A stretch of 34,265 nucleotides of DNA from Clostridia bacterium (GTDB taxonomy: Bacteria; Bacillota; Clostridia; Oscillospirales; Acutalibacteraceae), in the NCBI GenBank assembly GCA_017465085.1, contig JAFTWW010000012.1:1-34265 (forward strand), written 5' to 3'. Made by a program: the position numbers and the translations under genes. A model generated the notes under the pieces. It was not told the DNA's origin. It saw only the letters and a list, made by a program, of their open reading frames with translations, and did not search any database. Below are positions 18,901 through 25,351 of the stretch, piece after piece (position 1 is the stretch's first letter; every line of letters begins with the position of its first letter).

Positions 18901-19449
18901 AAGGAATCTAACGGCTTAGAGCTTCTCTCCGATGTTTACGAGGTATATCTCCTTGACCTTAACGGCGATATAGTAACCGATTTCGGCGGCAGAACAGTAA
19001 CCTATAAGATACCTCAGAACCTTATAAGTCAGACCGAGGATGTATTCGTACTCCACGGCGGCTGGGGCGGCTTCAATATGGTTGAGTTCGAAACCGTTGG
19101 CGGCTACTACTGCGCAATATTTGACGATGCAACCTTCTCCCACTTCGCTCTCGGCGCCTACGCTGAGGATGAAATACTTCCCGATGAGGATCCCACCGAT
19201 ACGGATAACACCGTAACCGATGAGGAGGAAACCGAGGAAGAAACCGAAGAGACGCAGGAAGAGGAAGAAGAGGAAGAAACCAAGAAGAAGAAAAAGAAGG
19301 TTAAGGTCGTTCGTAAGGGCGGCGGTAACGATATCTTTGATTACCTCTGGATAATAATTGTTGTTGTGGCTGTGGTAGTTGTTGCCGCAGGCGTAACCCT
19401 CTTCATAATCCTTGCCAAGAAAAAGAAAAGAGAGCAGGAAGAAGAGTAA
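12979..19449 (+). CDS. Giant membrane-anchored modular surface protein
   Basis: A 2156-residue surface protein and architectural sister of the protein at 4833. It has a signal peptide (1-~34), then five ~235-aa units (starting ~35, 273, 510, 745 and 980), each with a helical 'ELKAAWKNLG' start and a jelly-roll-like domain carrying VKPTFAG and PASKSGQW motifs. Four discoidin-like segments follow (near 1241, 1404, 1590 and 1746), in the same order as the sister, then a beta domain (~1930-2060). The end is an acidic linker (EEETEEE), a basic KKKKKKVKVV run, one transmembrane helix (~2120-2144) and a KKKKREQEEE cytoplasmic tail. No sortase motif or dockerin is present. RBS AAAGGAG. Probable cell-surface glycan-binding platform; no catalytic domain was recognised. 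Confidence 0.8.
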   Translation: MKNFIKKHLAVILSFAIVLTTIMPVLGGIFTKAESAEILAAVETLKQEWVKLDVYHNDGTLLPNRWFGAAGSHDASVTSKASTAYTGALPEGGYIGNRYMEFTLAGAGTFDSNKQVALYESGITSTNADTIKDFVLWIKPTFAGTENITVKYRVHGGGLYQPAEAFTIPATQSGNWVRVSLKETIGSDAYATAFGSRTAQITRLDVCFSGNNGDTVITGSPILVKAAALPAGSESWSGDEWLDAAKAVTGIVNDATAFNAAILALEAAIANQSPQELALNELKAAWKNLGSGVNSTLVVNRLFVGGTNQGGVGIGSSAFPEALPTGVNLGTTYTELSLTDAAINVSGRSQQIFLEGNSTNTVGDMKDIVFWVKPTFAGTGNISFNVTVTFNAQNTYSNPVVIPASKDGQWIEVSLNEVAGGNWKANFGDASAKPMRIEITYTGNNGDKLIVGSAIEVLSDSTALPTGCDAWDYATWVTEARALDLTGKVYTSKFLAAISNLEITLGEEYDKAVAINELKEAWKNLGSEVNGLGVGRYFGAAGTSTGYINKTPNTYTEELPAGVNLGRFWGEATLEGAGDMSTNKQLVLFELDGSANTIGDIEDVRFWVKPTFAGTSDMTIKASVNTPNRNVYAGEFTIPASKSGQWVQVSFDAIAGGNWKSNLSSALAIKPTRYDVVFSGNNGDTIVVGSALEVLPERALPAGSESFTANDWVIAASELDLTNALNVDAFNAALANVEQYASASADELKAIGKLKTAWENLGETAISSLVPNRYFVNAVSSVAQKSAAGYKEDLPDGVTLGKLYGEISLTDAAINVAGRSQQLFLEANSTNIVSDLDDIVFWVKPTFAGTKDITFNVTVTFNGQNTYANPVVIPASKNGEWIEISLNDVQGGNWKTTFGGVASSKVARIELTFTGNNGDTVIVGSAIEVTGKKALPVGTDDWDADKWIEAAEALDLKGSVNIAEFKAAVDELYAFASLSKEEKLAIKNLKAAWAKMGAITTSPLVTNRAYIDGKLTAVGQSSLTFSEELPEGVSIGNKYANFEIKGAGSFDTNTQVLFIEGNSTHVTGDLEDIFFYVRPIFAGSEDMSIKIAVTYSQRNTYANPVVIPASKSGEWIRISLDEVAGGDWKATLGGAASRTVMRLELCISGNAGDVLTVGSGFEVTSAAAEIPAGTDEWNVADWLYATAHIDPSDYVDSEDFVAARAYAEQVRDKLLIARSCTLTEYGLYTDAEADLTAKQDANILLGIVPDLSVFDGTTANEATSDSIANITDGDVNTFATVDNLGGTTDTFVDFAFNVDGMATIEQIALVNHMTNLADRYYIYAGDTRSELFMAKNLIAAHTLSGENAVQLFDFTTNAVATGKFIGLRVYSGAPAVTVPELYAYGSVKIYSVETGNFDNIKVAEIGKNLLNGIEPKFKTAASQKYPWTMFKGQFSAQSKIESLTDGDVSTGVGYYQQIPESADENITLHIYYDLGDTYTLEKLLLQHISLANYQTGRYEIYASQDMASLFSSKSKIITYDNTVNGPNGTSVTQLFTLSKQINARYISFCVKFPVSNFEYLSTHTNLGMGVRLMELGVYGPRYIKPYALVNLATRTALDVTKIDATGKSTKINDTEYDGVEHKLTYDGKDDTWASVDLAAGEQLEFFYDLAADQVINKLELKTNAGTIKKMKVYASDKLEEMSKSTSRVFTYDASVNDMGSDVFVDFTESPRSMRYVRFVIEEIEGNVFEPVEIGIIGGNDQEFFYNNLAEGKGDSAVFFTANKNGTNVISEHINKWKFGHTTWSVMYHSGNALDNDPDTVFDFYGGVNGEESLNMLIDMGTLNSIDNIQIWGGSSEKYWPDEINFYFGTNDLDIFSKEAVPAKKWTTKAADGIFNFDFVPQIAQYVRVEIVRSDDTIYSLERYGNKIATVLAEIQVNGLEARGRVVDGVVASFTDEETGITVDINALRDNDVYTTVQDILVVKRKATADEVSDAKESNGLELLSDVYEVYLLDLNGDIVTDFGGRTVTYKIPQNLISQTEDVFVLHGGWGGFNMVEFETVGGYYCAIFDDATFSHFALGAYAEDEILPDEDPTDTDNTVTDEEETEEETEETQEEEEEEETKKKKKKVKVVRKGGGNDIFDYLWIIIVVVAVVVVAAGVTLFIILAKKKKREQEEE
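13084..16530 (+). repeat. Five tandem ~705-bp intragenic repeats
   Basis: Units start near 13084, 13798, 14511, 15214 and 15918. Units 2 and 4 are the most alike (both carry GRSQQ-FLE-NSTN and FNVTVTFN-QNTY), whereas unit 3 reads differently in these segments. This suggests expansion by a two-unit block. Confidence 0.8.
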
Positions 19450-19461
19450 TTAACTTTGCTT

Positions 19462-19484
19462 GAAATAAGTTTCCAACTTATTTC
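19462..19484 (+). terminator. Hairpin after the giant surface-protein gene
   Basis: A 10-bp stem GAAATAAGTT (19462-19471) / AACTTATTTC (19475-19484) with loop TCC, 12 bases after the stop. The T tract is short, so it may act as a 3'-end stabilising hairpin ahead of the main terminator. Confidence 0.55.
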
Positions 19485-19498
19485 TCTTTCAGACCGAG

Positions 19499-19534
19499 CC
19501 AACGCCCCGTGGAAACACGGGGCGTTGGTGTTTT
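19499..19534 (+). terminator. Main terminator of operon 2
   Basis: A 13-bp G/C-rich stem CCAACGCCCCGTG (19499-19511) / CACGGGGCGTTGG (19516-19528) with a GAAA tetraloop, followed by TGTTTT. Confidence 0.9.
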
Positions 19535-19590
19535 AATAAATGAAAAACGCAAGAATGAAAAATATCGGCGTTAGCAACGCGAACGGATAT
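19535..19590. repeat. Small interspersed palindromic element (copy c)
   Basis: AATAAATGAAAAACGCAAG and GAATGAAAAATATCGG lead to GTTAGCAACGCGAACGG. It is the same layout and core as the elements at 10451 and 34007. A second A/T-rich run (GTGAATAGTGAAAAGTG) follows at 19627-19650. Confidence 0.5.
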
Positions 19591-19656
19591 AAAATGCAAG
19601 GGTGAACATTGTTCGTCCGAAGAAAAGTGAATAGTGAAAAGTGAATAGTGAAGAAG

Positions 19657-19694
19657 TACAGAAAACCGCACCCGAAAGGGTGCGGTTTTCTGTA
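19657..19694. terminator. Bidirectional terminator between convergent genes
   Basis: A perfect 17-bp stem (TACAGAAAACCGCACCC 19657-19673 with 19678-19694) and GAAA loop. A and T tracts on both flanks let it stop transcription from either side, that is, from the giant gene and from the parB-like gene. Confidence 0.85.
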
Positions 19695-19807
19695 TGGGGA
19701 TGAATATGGTGGAATAGCAATGCCACTCCTATATAAAAACTGCCGCGCCTCAAGGGGACAAAGAAGCGCAGTGCAGATTTTACCTTTAGTAAAACGCCCG
19801 CTGAATT
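19695..19807. other. Intergenic tail downstream of the parB-like gene
   Basis: No gene is seen here. A small stem GGTGG/CCACTCC lies at ~19709-19732, with a G/C-rich GCCGCGCCTCAAGGGGAC stretch after it. It could be remnant sequence; nothing in it is recognised. Confidence 0.4.
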
Positions 19808-20659
19808 CTAAACTATTTTCAGCTGTTCGAAGCAGGGCGTACTCTGCTTATCTATTCTTATTTTATATTCGGTATATTTTTCGGTTTCCACCGTTTTGAA
19901 ATAGGCGTTAACTCCTGCCTCATTTGCCTTGGTAACAAGCCTTGCAAGACTATTTCTGAAAAGCTTTTTATCGCCGATGGCGGCCTTTATCTTAATGCCG
20001 CTCTCCTGCGGCTCCTCTTTTTCAAATTGAATATTTTCTCTATCCTCTTCGGCGGATAAAAGGCGGCTTATTTCTTCCTCCATAAGTCTAGTATCGGTGG
20101 TGGCCTCTGATAGCCTTGATAGTAAAACCTTTTGGTTTTCCTCGGTCATACGGCAGAGTATTCTCGCAGTTGCTTCGCTTAAGCCGTTCGCCTTGATCTT
20201 ATCCAAAACCGATTGGGAAAGGGTGAGAATTTTAAGCTTGTTTTCAACGGCGCAGGCGCTAAGCCCAAGCCTTGCAGCCGCTTGGCAGGTTGTGAGCCCC
20301 TGTGTATCTACGAGCTCTTTTATAAGCTCCGCCTGCTCGAAAAAGGGGGAATTGTAGCGGCAGAGATTACTTGTTATTCGATAAATCTGCGCTGAGAGGT
20401 TGTCCGCCCTGCATACAATACACGGCACCCGCCTGAGCCCCACCGTTTTGGCGCAGTAAAGCCTTTTACCGCCCGATAAAAGCAGATAATTTCCGCGGCT
20501 CTCCCTTTTTACAAGCAACGGCTCGATTATTCCGTTGGCGGCTATACTATCTATAAGGCTTTTAAGCTGCAAGGGTGAGTAGGATGCCTTATGGATATCC
20601 ACCTGCTTAATCTGAGAGGGTTTTAGCATCATAAGCTTTTTATCGCGGCTCATTCTCAT
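19808..20659 (-). CDS. Divergent ParB/Noc-like DNA-binding protein
   Basis: A 283-residue ParB-family protein. The N-terminal ParB domain has PLQLKSLIDSIAANGIIEPLLVK (~28-50) and the positions corresponding to the CTP-binding boxes: SGGKRLYCAK where typical members have GERRxRA, and SNLCRYNSPFFEQA where they have ENxQRxxLxPxEEA. An HTH follows (LTTCQAAARLGLSACAVENKLKIL, ~117-140) and a variable C-terminal dimer region. The start at 20659 follows GGGAGG by 8 bases. It lies downstream of rsmG as Noc/ParB does in Firmicutes, but is separated from it by a terminator, so it is expressed on its own. No parA (soj) is adjacent. Whether it segregates DNA, occludes division or has drifted is unclear. 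Confidence 0.8.
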   Translation of the reverse strand: MRMSRDKKLMMLKPSQIKQVDIHKASYSPLQLKSLIDSIAANGIIEPLLVKRESRGNYLLLSGGKRLYCAKTVGLRRVPCIVCRADNLSAQIYRITSNLCRYNSPFFEQAELIKELVDTQGLTTCQAAARLGLSACAVENKLKILTLSQSVLDKIKANGLSEATARILCRMTEENQKVLLSRLSEATTDTRLMEEEISRLLSAEEDRENIQFEKEEPQESGIKIKAAIGDKKLFRNSLARLVTKANEAGVNAYFKTVETEKYTEYKIRIDKQSTPCFEQLKIV

Positions 20660-20755
20660 CGTTTGCCCTCCCGTTGTTTCCTTGCAAGTTAATTATGCAA
20701 TAAAAAACCCTGTTTGTAAAGAAAATTCGGTCGGGTGAAAATGACATCAAAAAAC

Positions 20756-20784
20756 AAAAACCGCCTTTTCAAAGGGCGGTTTTT
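20756..20784 (-). terminator. Terminator of the mnmE-mnmG-rsmG operon, overlapping the rsmG stop
   Basis: The plus strand shows AAAAACCGCC (20756-20765) and GGCGGTTTTT (20775-20784). Read on the minus strand, the stem is followed by GTTTTTTGATG. The rsmG stop codon (20769-20771) lies in its loop. Confidence 0.85.
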
Positions 20785-21485
20785 GATATTTTAGAATTAC
20801 TTCTCGGGTATTTTGGCGGAGTTTGCGATATTTTTTTTGAAATTATAAAGGTTCGGGCTTCTTCACCTGTAAGGGTTTCGCATATAATAGAGGGCTTTTC
20901 ACAACCGAGCAGCTTATAGGCGTTCTGAGCAGTTGTTAACTCCTCCTTGCCCTTTTCACCCTTCATAGCCACAAACATACCGCCCTTTTTAACATAGGGG
21001 ATACAGTATTCCGAGAGCACATTAAGGGGAGCCACCGCTCTCGCGCAGGCAATATCATACTTCTCGCGGTATTCTTTTTTCTGACCGCCCTCCTCGGCGC
21101 GAAGATGCACCGTTTCGGCAAAGAGTCCTAACCTATCTAAAACTTCATTTAAGAAGATAAGTCGCTTGTTAAGGCCATCAAGCAATGTAAGGTTGATATC
21201 AGGCCTTGCGACTTTAAGCACAAGCCCTGGAAATCCTGCCCCCGTGCCCACATCAATTACCTTGGCGCCCTTTATAACATCAACGTTCTTAAAGAACAAA
21301 AGGCAATCGTAAAAGTGCTTATATAAAATGCCCTCGGGGTCGGTTATGGCGGTGAGATTCATCTTCTCATTCCACTCTAAGAGCAGATTGCCGTAAAGGG
21401 TGAGCCTGTTTTTAATTTCACTTGTGAGCTCTAAACCAAACGCGCTACATAAAGGCTCTATTTTATTAAAATCAAAATTTACCAT
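20769..21485 (-). CDS. rsmG: 16S rRNA (guanine527-N7)-methyltransferase RsmG
   Basis: A 238-residue SAM-dependent methyltransferase (GidB). In this family it methylates G527 of 16S rRNA in the 530 loop. Residues 37-48 (EWNEKMNLTAIT) and 56-62 (KHFYDCL, usually HxxDSL) are family landmarks. VIDVGTGAGFPG (76-87) is the SAM-binding motif I, and ARAVAPLNVLSEYCIPYVKKGG is the conserved ARA(V/F)A block. Length is usual for the family. It starts 3 bases after the mnmG stop, with its GGAG inside the mnmG end, so it is translationally tied to mnmG. Confidence 0.96.
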   Translation of the reverse strand: MVNFDFNKIEPLCSAFGLELTSEIKNRLTLYGNLLLEWNEKMNLTAITDPEGILYKHFYDCLLFFKNVDVIKGAKVIDVGTGAGFPGLVLKVARPDINLTLLDGLNKRLIFLNEVLDRLGLFAETVHLRAEEGGQKKEYREKYDIACARAVAPLNVLSEYCIPYVKKGGMFVAMKGEKGKEELTTAQNAYKLLGCEKPSIICETLTGEEARTFIISKKISQTPPKYPRSNSKISKTAL

Positions 21486-21488
21486 TTA

Positions 21489-23357
21489 TTACTCCGTTCG
21501 AAGATATATTAAAAGCACCGAAATATCCGCAGGGCTAACCCCTGAAATGCGGGATGCCTGACCGATATTCTTAGGCCTTACGCGGTTAAGCTTCTCCTTG
21601 GCCTCAAGGCGAAGACCGTAAACATCATCATAGCAGATATCCTCGGGGATAAGCTTCTTTTCAAGGCGGAGCATCTCTGCTACCTGCGCTTCCTGACGGG
21701 CGATATACCCCTCATACTTAATCTCGGTTTCCACCTTTTCGGCTACCTCGTTTGGAAGCATAGGCCTACCTTTATCAAAGGGGGCCAAATCCTTATAGGA
21801 AAGCTGAGGCCGTTTGATTAAATCGGAAAGGCGGGTACCCGTTGTAAGCGGTGATGTGCCCTTTTCCTCTAAAACTTGGTTTAGCTCTTCACTCGGCGCC
21901 AAAAATACCGATTTAACTCGCTCGATCTCCCTTTCCTTAAGCTCCTTTCGGTTAAGGAATTCGCCATAGGTAGCCTCATCCACAAGACCTAATTCGTAGC
22001 CCGTGGGCATAAGGCGTTCATCGGCGTTATCCTGCCTTAAAATAAGGCGGTATTCACTTCTCGATGTCATCATTCTATATGGGTCAGAGCAACCCTTTGT
22101 TACGAGGTCATCAATAAGGGTGCCTATATAAGAGGATGCGCGAGAGAGAACAAGGGGTTTTTTACCTAAACAAAGGTGAGCGGCGTTAACGCCTGCAACA
22201 AGGCCCTGAGCCGCCGCCTCCTCGTAGCCCGAGGAGCCGTTAAACTGACCTGCTCCGAAAAGTCCCTTATGTCCTTTGATTTCAAGGGAGGGGTCAAGGG
22301 CTAGGGGGTCTATGCAATCATACTCAATGGCATAGGCGTTGCGCATAACCTTAACATTTTCGAGGCCCTTAATGGAGCGGTAAAATTCTATCTGCACCTC
22401 TTCGGGAAGAGAGGAGGACATACCCTGCAGATACATCTCCTCCGTATCGGCGCCGCAGGGCTCAATAAAGAGCTGATGCCGTTTCTTATCGGCGAAGCGG
22501 ACTATCTTATCCTCAATGCTGGGGCAGTATCTGGGGCCCACACCCTCAATATCCCCTTTGTAAAGGGGGGAGCGGTGGAGATTTTTAAGAATGATTTCCT
22601 TGGTTTGCTCATTTGTATATGCAATGTGGCAGACCTGGGTATTCTTAGGCGCCTCTTTGGTAGAGAAACTGAAGGGGAAGGTTTCCTCATCACCCTCCTG
22701 CACCTCTAATACAGAAAAATCTATGCTATCCCTTGCCACTCTTGCGGGGGTACCCGTCTTAAAACGGGTGAGGGGAAGGTTTAATTTTTTAAGGGAGGCC
22801 GCAAGCTCGGTGGCAGGGAAATTGCCATCGGGTCCGCTCTCGTAATTTACTTCACCGATATATACCTTTCCGCCTAAAAAGGTGCCCGTGGCAAGAACAA
22901 CGGTTTTAGAAAGGTAGTCGGCGCCAAGACGGGTTAAAAGATGCCAACCCTCATCATCCTTCTGGATGCTCACTATCTCGGCCTGCTTTACATCAAGGTT
23001 TTCCTGAAGCTCAACGGCGTGCTTCATATAGCCGCTATATGCTCTTCGGTCTATTTGCGCTCGCAAGGAGTAGACTGCAGGGCCTTTGCCGCGGTTCAGC
23101 ATACGGCTTTGCAGGGTGGTTTTATCGGCGGCCTTACCCATTTCACCGCCTAAGGCATCTATCTCTCTTACAAGATGTCCCTTAGCTGTTCCGCCTATTG
23201 ATGGGTTACAGGGCATATTGCCCACCCAATCAAGACTGATGGTAAACATAACCGTTTTACAGCCAAGCCTGCTTGCCGCAAGAGCGGCTTCAATTCCCGC
23301 GTGACCGCCGCCTATTACGGCAACATCATAATTTTCTGCTTTATACTTAGGTATCAT
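21489..23357 (-). CDS. mnmG: tRNA uridine-5-carboxymethylaminomethyl modification enzyme MnmG
   Basis: A 622-residue FAD enzyme (GidA). With MnmE it installs the cmnm5 group on U34 of certain tRNAs. The N-terminal Rossmann motif VIGGGHAGIEAALAASRLG (14-32) binds FAD. CNPSIGGTAKGHLVREIDALGG, ATGTFLGGKVYIG, PRYCPSIEDKI and GLFGAGQFNGSSGYEEAAAQG are all family hallmarks, and the C-terminal RISGVSPADISVLLIYL is also typical. Length is normal. It starts 12 bases after mnmE and lies 3 bases ahead of rsmG in one operon. Confidence 0.97.
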   Translation of the reverse strand: MIPKYKAENYDVAVIGGGHAGIEAALAASRLGCKTVMFTISLDWVGNMPCNPSIGGTAKGHLVREIDALGGEMGKAADKTTLQSRMLNRGKGPAVYSLRAQIDRRAYSGYMKHAVELQENLDVKQAEIVSIQKDDEGWHLLTRLGADYLSKTVVLATGTFLGGKVYIGEVNYESGPDGNFPATELAASLKKLNLPLTRFKTGTPARVARDSIDFSVLEVQEGDEETFPFSFSTKEAPKNTQVCHIAYTNEQTKEIILKNLHRSPLYKGDIEGVGPRYCPSIEDKIVRFADKKRHQLFIEPCGADTEEMYLQGMSSSLPEEVQIEFYRSIKGLENVKVMRNAYAIEYDCIDPLALDPSLEIKGHKGLFGAGQFNGSSGYEEAAAQGLVAGVNAAHLCLGKKPLVLSRASSYIGTLIDDLVTKGCSDPYRMMTSRSEYRLILRQDNADERLMPTGYELGLVDEATYGEFLNRKELKEREIERVKSVFLAPSEELNQVLEEKGTSPLTTGTRLSDLIKRPQLSYKDLAPFDKGRPMLPNEVAEKVETEIKYEGYIARQEAQVAEMLRLEKKLIPEDICYDDVYGLRLEAKEKLNRVRPKNIGQASRISGVSPADISVLLIYLRTE

Positions 23358-23369
23358 TAAAATTCCTTC

Positions 23370-24734
23370 TTATTTTCCTATGCAAAATCTCTTGAATACT
23401 TCATCGCTAACCTCATTGGTAACCCTCTTGCCCGTAAGCTCTAAGAGGGCCTCTACCGCTGAGTCCACCATAACGCCTACGGCATCTAAGGTAACGCCCG
23501 CGTTATAGGAGGCCATTGCCTCATCAACAAAGCCCTTGGCTCTTTTGGCGCAATCCCTCTGCCGTTCGGTTATAAGAATGGTATCATCGGGGCTTAAATT
23601 TTTGAATCCAACAAGCTTTTCTATAGCCGCCGCAAGCTCCTTTTCACCCGCGCCGTTCTTGGCGGAAACGGTAATAACCGTAAAGCCTTCAAAATCCTTT
23701 TCGGTGGTATTAGAGCCTAAATCCGATTTATTAAGAACAATCAGGGCGTTTTTATCCTTGATTTCCTCAATAAGCAGTCTATCATCATTATCAAGGGGGG
23801 AGGAGCCATCAAACACCGCAAGGATAATGCCCGCAGTTTTGGTTCGCTCAATCGCCCGTTTAACACCTAAGCTTTCCACAATATCGGCAGTATCTCTTAT
23901 ACCCGCCGTATCGGCAAGATTTAAGGTTATATCACCCACCGTAACGGTGGTTTCAACGATATCGCGAGTGGTCCCCGCAATATCGGTAACTATGGATTTT
24001 TCACTCCTTGAAAGAAGATTCATAAGGGTGGATTTCCCAACATTTGGCTTGCCGACAATGGCGCAATCAATACCCTCACTCACAACCCTTCCCATATCAA
24101 AGCCTTCGATAAGGCGGGAAAGCTCCTCCTCGCAGGAGCTTAAAAGAGATATGAATTTTTCGGGCTCTAAATCGGGGATATCTTCATCGGGGAAATCGGA
24201 GTATGCCGCGAAGCAGGCGGCTGTGTGAAGAAGCTTTTCGCAAATCTCTTCGGTTTTTCGGCTAACGCTACCGCTTTTTGCTGCTTGGGAGATTTTGAGC
24301 GCCGCATCGCTTCGAGCGCTTATAACCCCCATGATGCTTTCGGCTTTGGCAAGGTCAAGCTTACCGTTTAAGAAGGCCCTTTTAGTGAATTCGCCTCCTG
24401 CGGCAAGCTTTGCGCCGCATTCTAAAATACGCCTTAACACACCTCTGGCGACAACCCTGCCGCCGTGGATGGATATCTCCACCGTATCTTCACCCGTAAA
24501 GCTTTTGGGCGCTCTGAAAACAAGGGCTACGCCATCATCTAAAACAGCGCCATCAGAGTCCTTCACCTCGCCGTAGGCGGCGCGATAGCCCGCAAGGGAG
24601 GAAAGCCTTTCGCCTGAAAAGGCGCAAAAGCAGGAATCGGCAATAGCGATGGCATCATCGCCCGATATTCTTATTACGCTTATTCCGCCCTCACCCGATG
24701 GGGTGGATATGGCGGCAACCGTAGGATTTGACAT
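23370..24734 (-). CDS. mnmE: tRNA modification GTPase MnmE
   Basis: A 454-residue GTPase (TrmE) that partners MnmG in tRNA U34 modification. An N-terminal tetrahydrofolate-binding domain (~1-118, with TPSGEGGISVIRISG) precedes the helical domain. The inserted G domain has G1 GKPNVGKS (228-235), the switch DIAGTTRD (251-258), G3 DTAG (275-278) and G4 NKSD (335-338). The C-terminus is the canonical FCIGK with the catalytic Cys451. ATG at 24734 follows AAGGGTG. First gene of the operon with mnmG and rsmG. The yidC-jag genes that usually lie upstream are absent; an Lrp gene is divergent instead. Confidence 0.97.
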   Translation of the reverse strand: MSNPTVAAISTPSGEGGISVIRISGDDAIAIADSCFCAFSGERLSSLAGYRAAYGEVKDSDGAVLDDGVALVFRAPKSFTGEDTVEISIHGGRVVARGVLRRILECGAKLAAGGEFTKRAFLNGKLDLAKAESIMGVISARSDAALKISQAAKSGSVSRKTEEICEKLLHTAACFAAYSDFPDEDIPDLEPEKFISLLSSCEEELSRLIEGFDMGRVVSEGIDCAIVGKPNVGKSTLMNLLSRSEKSIVTDIAGTTRDIVETTVTVGDITLNLADTAGIRDTADIVESLGVKRAIERTKTAGIILAVFDGSSPLDNDDRLLIEEIKDKNALIVLNKSDLGSNTTEKDFEGFTVITVSAKNGAGEKELAAAIEKLVGFKNLSPDDTILITERQRDCAKRAKGFVDEAMASYNAGVTLDAVGVMVDSAVEALLELTGKRVTNEVSDEVFKRFCIGK

Positions 24735-24808
24735 AAATTACACCCTTCAAAATTACTAATATATATAATAACAAAAATTATATATATTTGCAACTGTTGA
24801 TAAAAATA

Positions 24809-24837
24809 TTGACTATGGCTCGATTTTTTTGTATTAT
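24809..24837 (+). promoter_or_regulatory. Promoter of the lrp-aminotransferase operon
   Basis: TTGACT (24809-24814), 17 bases, TATTAT (24832-24837), about 30 bases before the GGAGG of the regulator. The region 24735-24808 on the other strand is very A/T rich and should hold the mnmE promoter (a minus-strand TATAAT at 24777-24782 with no clear -35). Confidence 0.7.
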
Positions 24838-24871
24838 AAGATAGATAATAAATGTTTTACGGAGGCATAAA

Positions 24872-25351
24872 ATGAAATCAGAAATCGTAAAGCTTCTCAC
24901 CGAAAACGCGAGATACACCTTTGATCAGATGGCAAAAATGCTCGGCTGTGATGCGAAAACCGTTGAGGCCGAGGTAAAGGCGCTGGAAAAAGAGGGCATT
25001 ATTAAGGGCTATAAAACTATTGTGGATATTGAAAAGTGCGAGGATGCGCCCGTATCCGCTATGGTGGAGCTTAATGTTATCCCCAAGGCAGATTTAGGCT
25101 TTGAGGAGGTAGCTCAGCGCGTGGCGGAATATCCTCAGGTTGAATCGGTTTATCTGATGTCAGGCGGATACGACCTCAATGTTGTTGTTAAGGGTAAAAG
25201 TCTTCACGATATCGCCCGTTTTGTAGCGAAAGAGCTTGCCACCATTGATTCGGTAACCTCCACCGCTACCCACTTTGTTATGAGAAGATATAAGGAAATG
25301 GATGTTATCCTCTGCGAAAACGAGGGTGACGATAGAGAGTACATATTATGA
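24872..25351 (+). CDS. Lrp/AsnC family transcriptional regulator
   Basis: A 159-residue regulator. Residues 1-50 form a winged HTH (LLTENARYTFDQMAKMLGCDAKTVEAEVKALEKEGIIKGY) and ~63-140 a RAM/AsnC ligand-binding domain (VSAMVELNVIP...VESVYLMSGGYDLNVVVKGKSLHDIARFV). ATG at 24872 follows GGAGG. Its stop overlaps the aminotransferase start (ATGA), so the two are coupled and may act on the same amino acid. Lrp-type proteins often sense amino acids and autoregulate. Confidence 0.92.
   Translation: MKSEIVKLLTENARYTFDQMAKMLGCDAKTVEAEVKALEKEGIIKGYKTIVDIEKCEDAPVSAMVELNVIPKADLGFEEVAQRVAEYPQVESVYLMSGGYDLNVVVKGKSLHDIARFVAKELATIDSVTSTATHFVMRRYKEMDVILCENEGDDREYIL

Noticed and set aside
23536-24228. 230-codon plus-strand frame opposite mnmE
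   Set aside because: It is antisense to a well-conserved gene and is Ser-rich as expected of a reverse-complement shadow.
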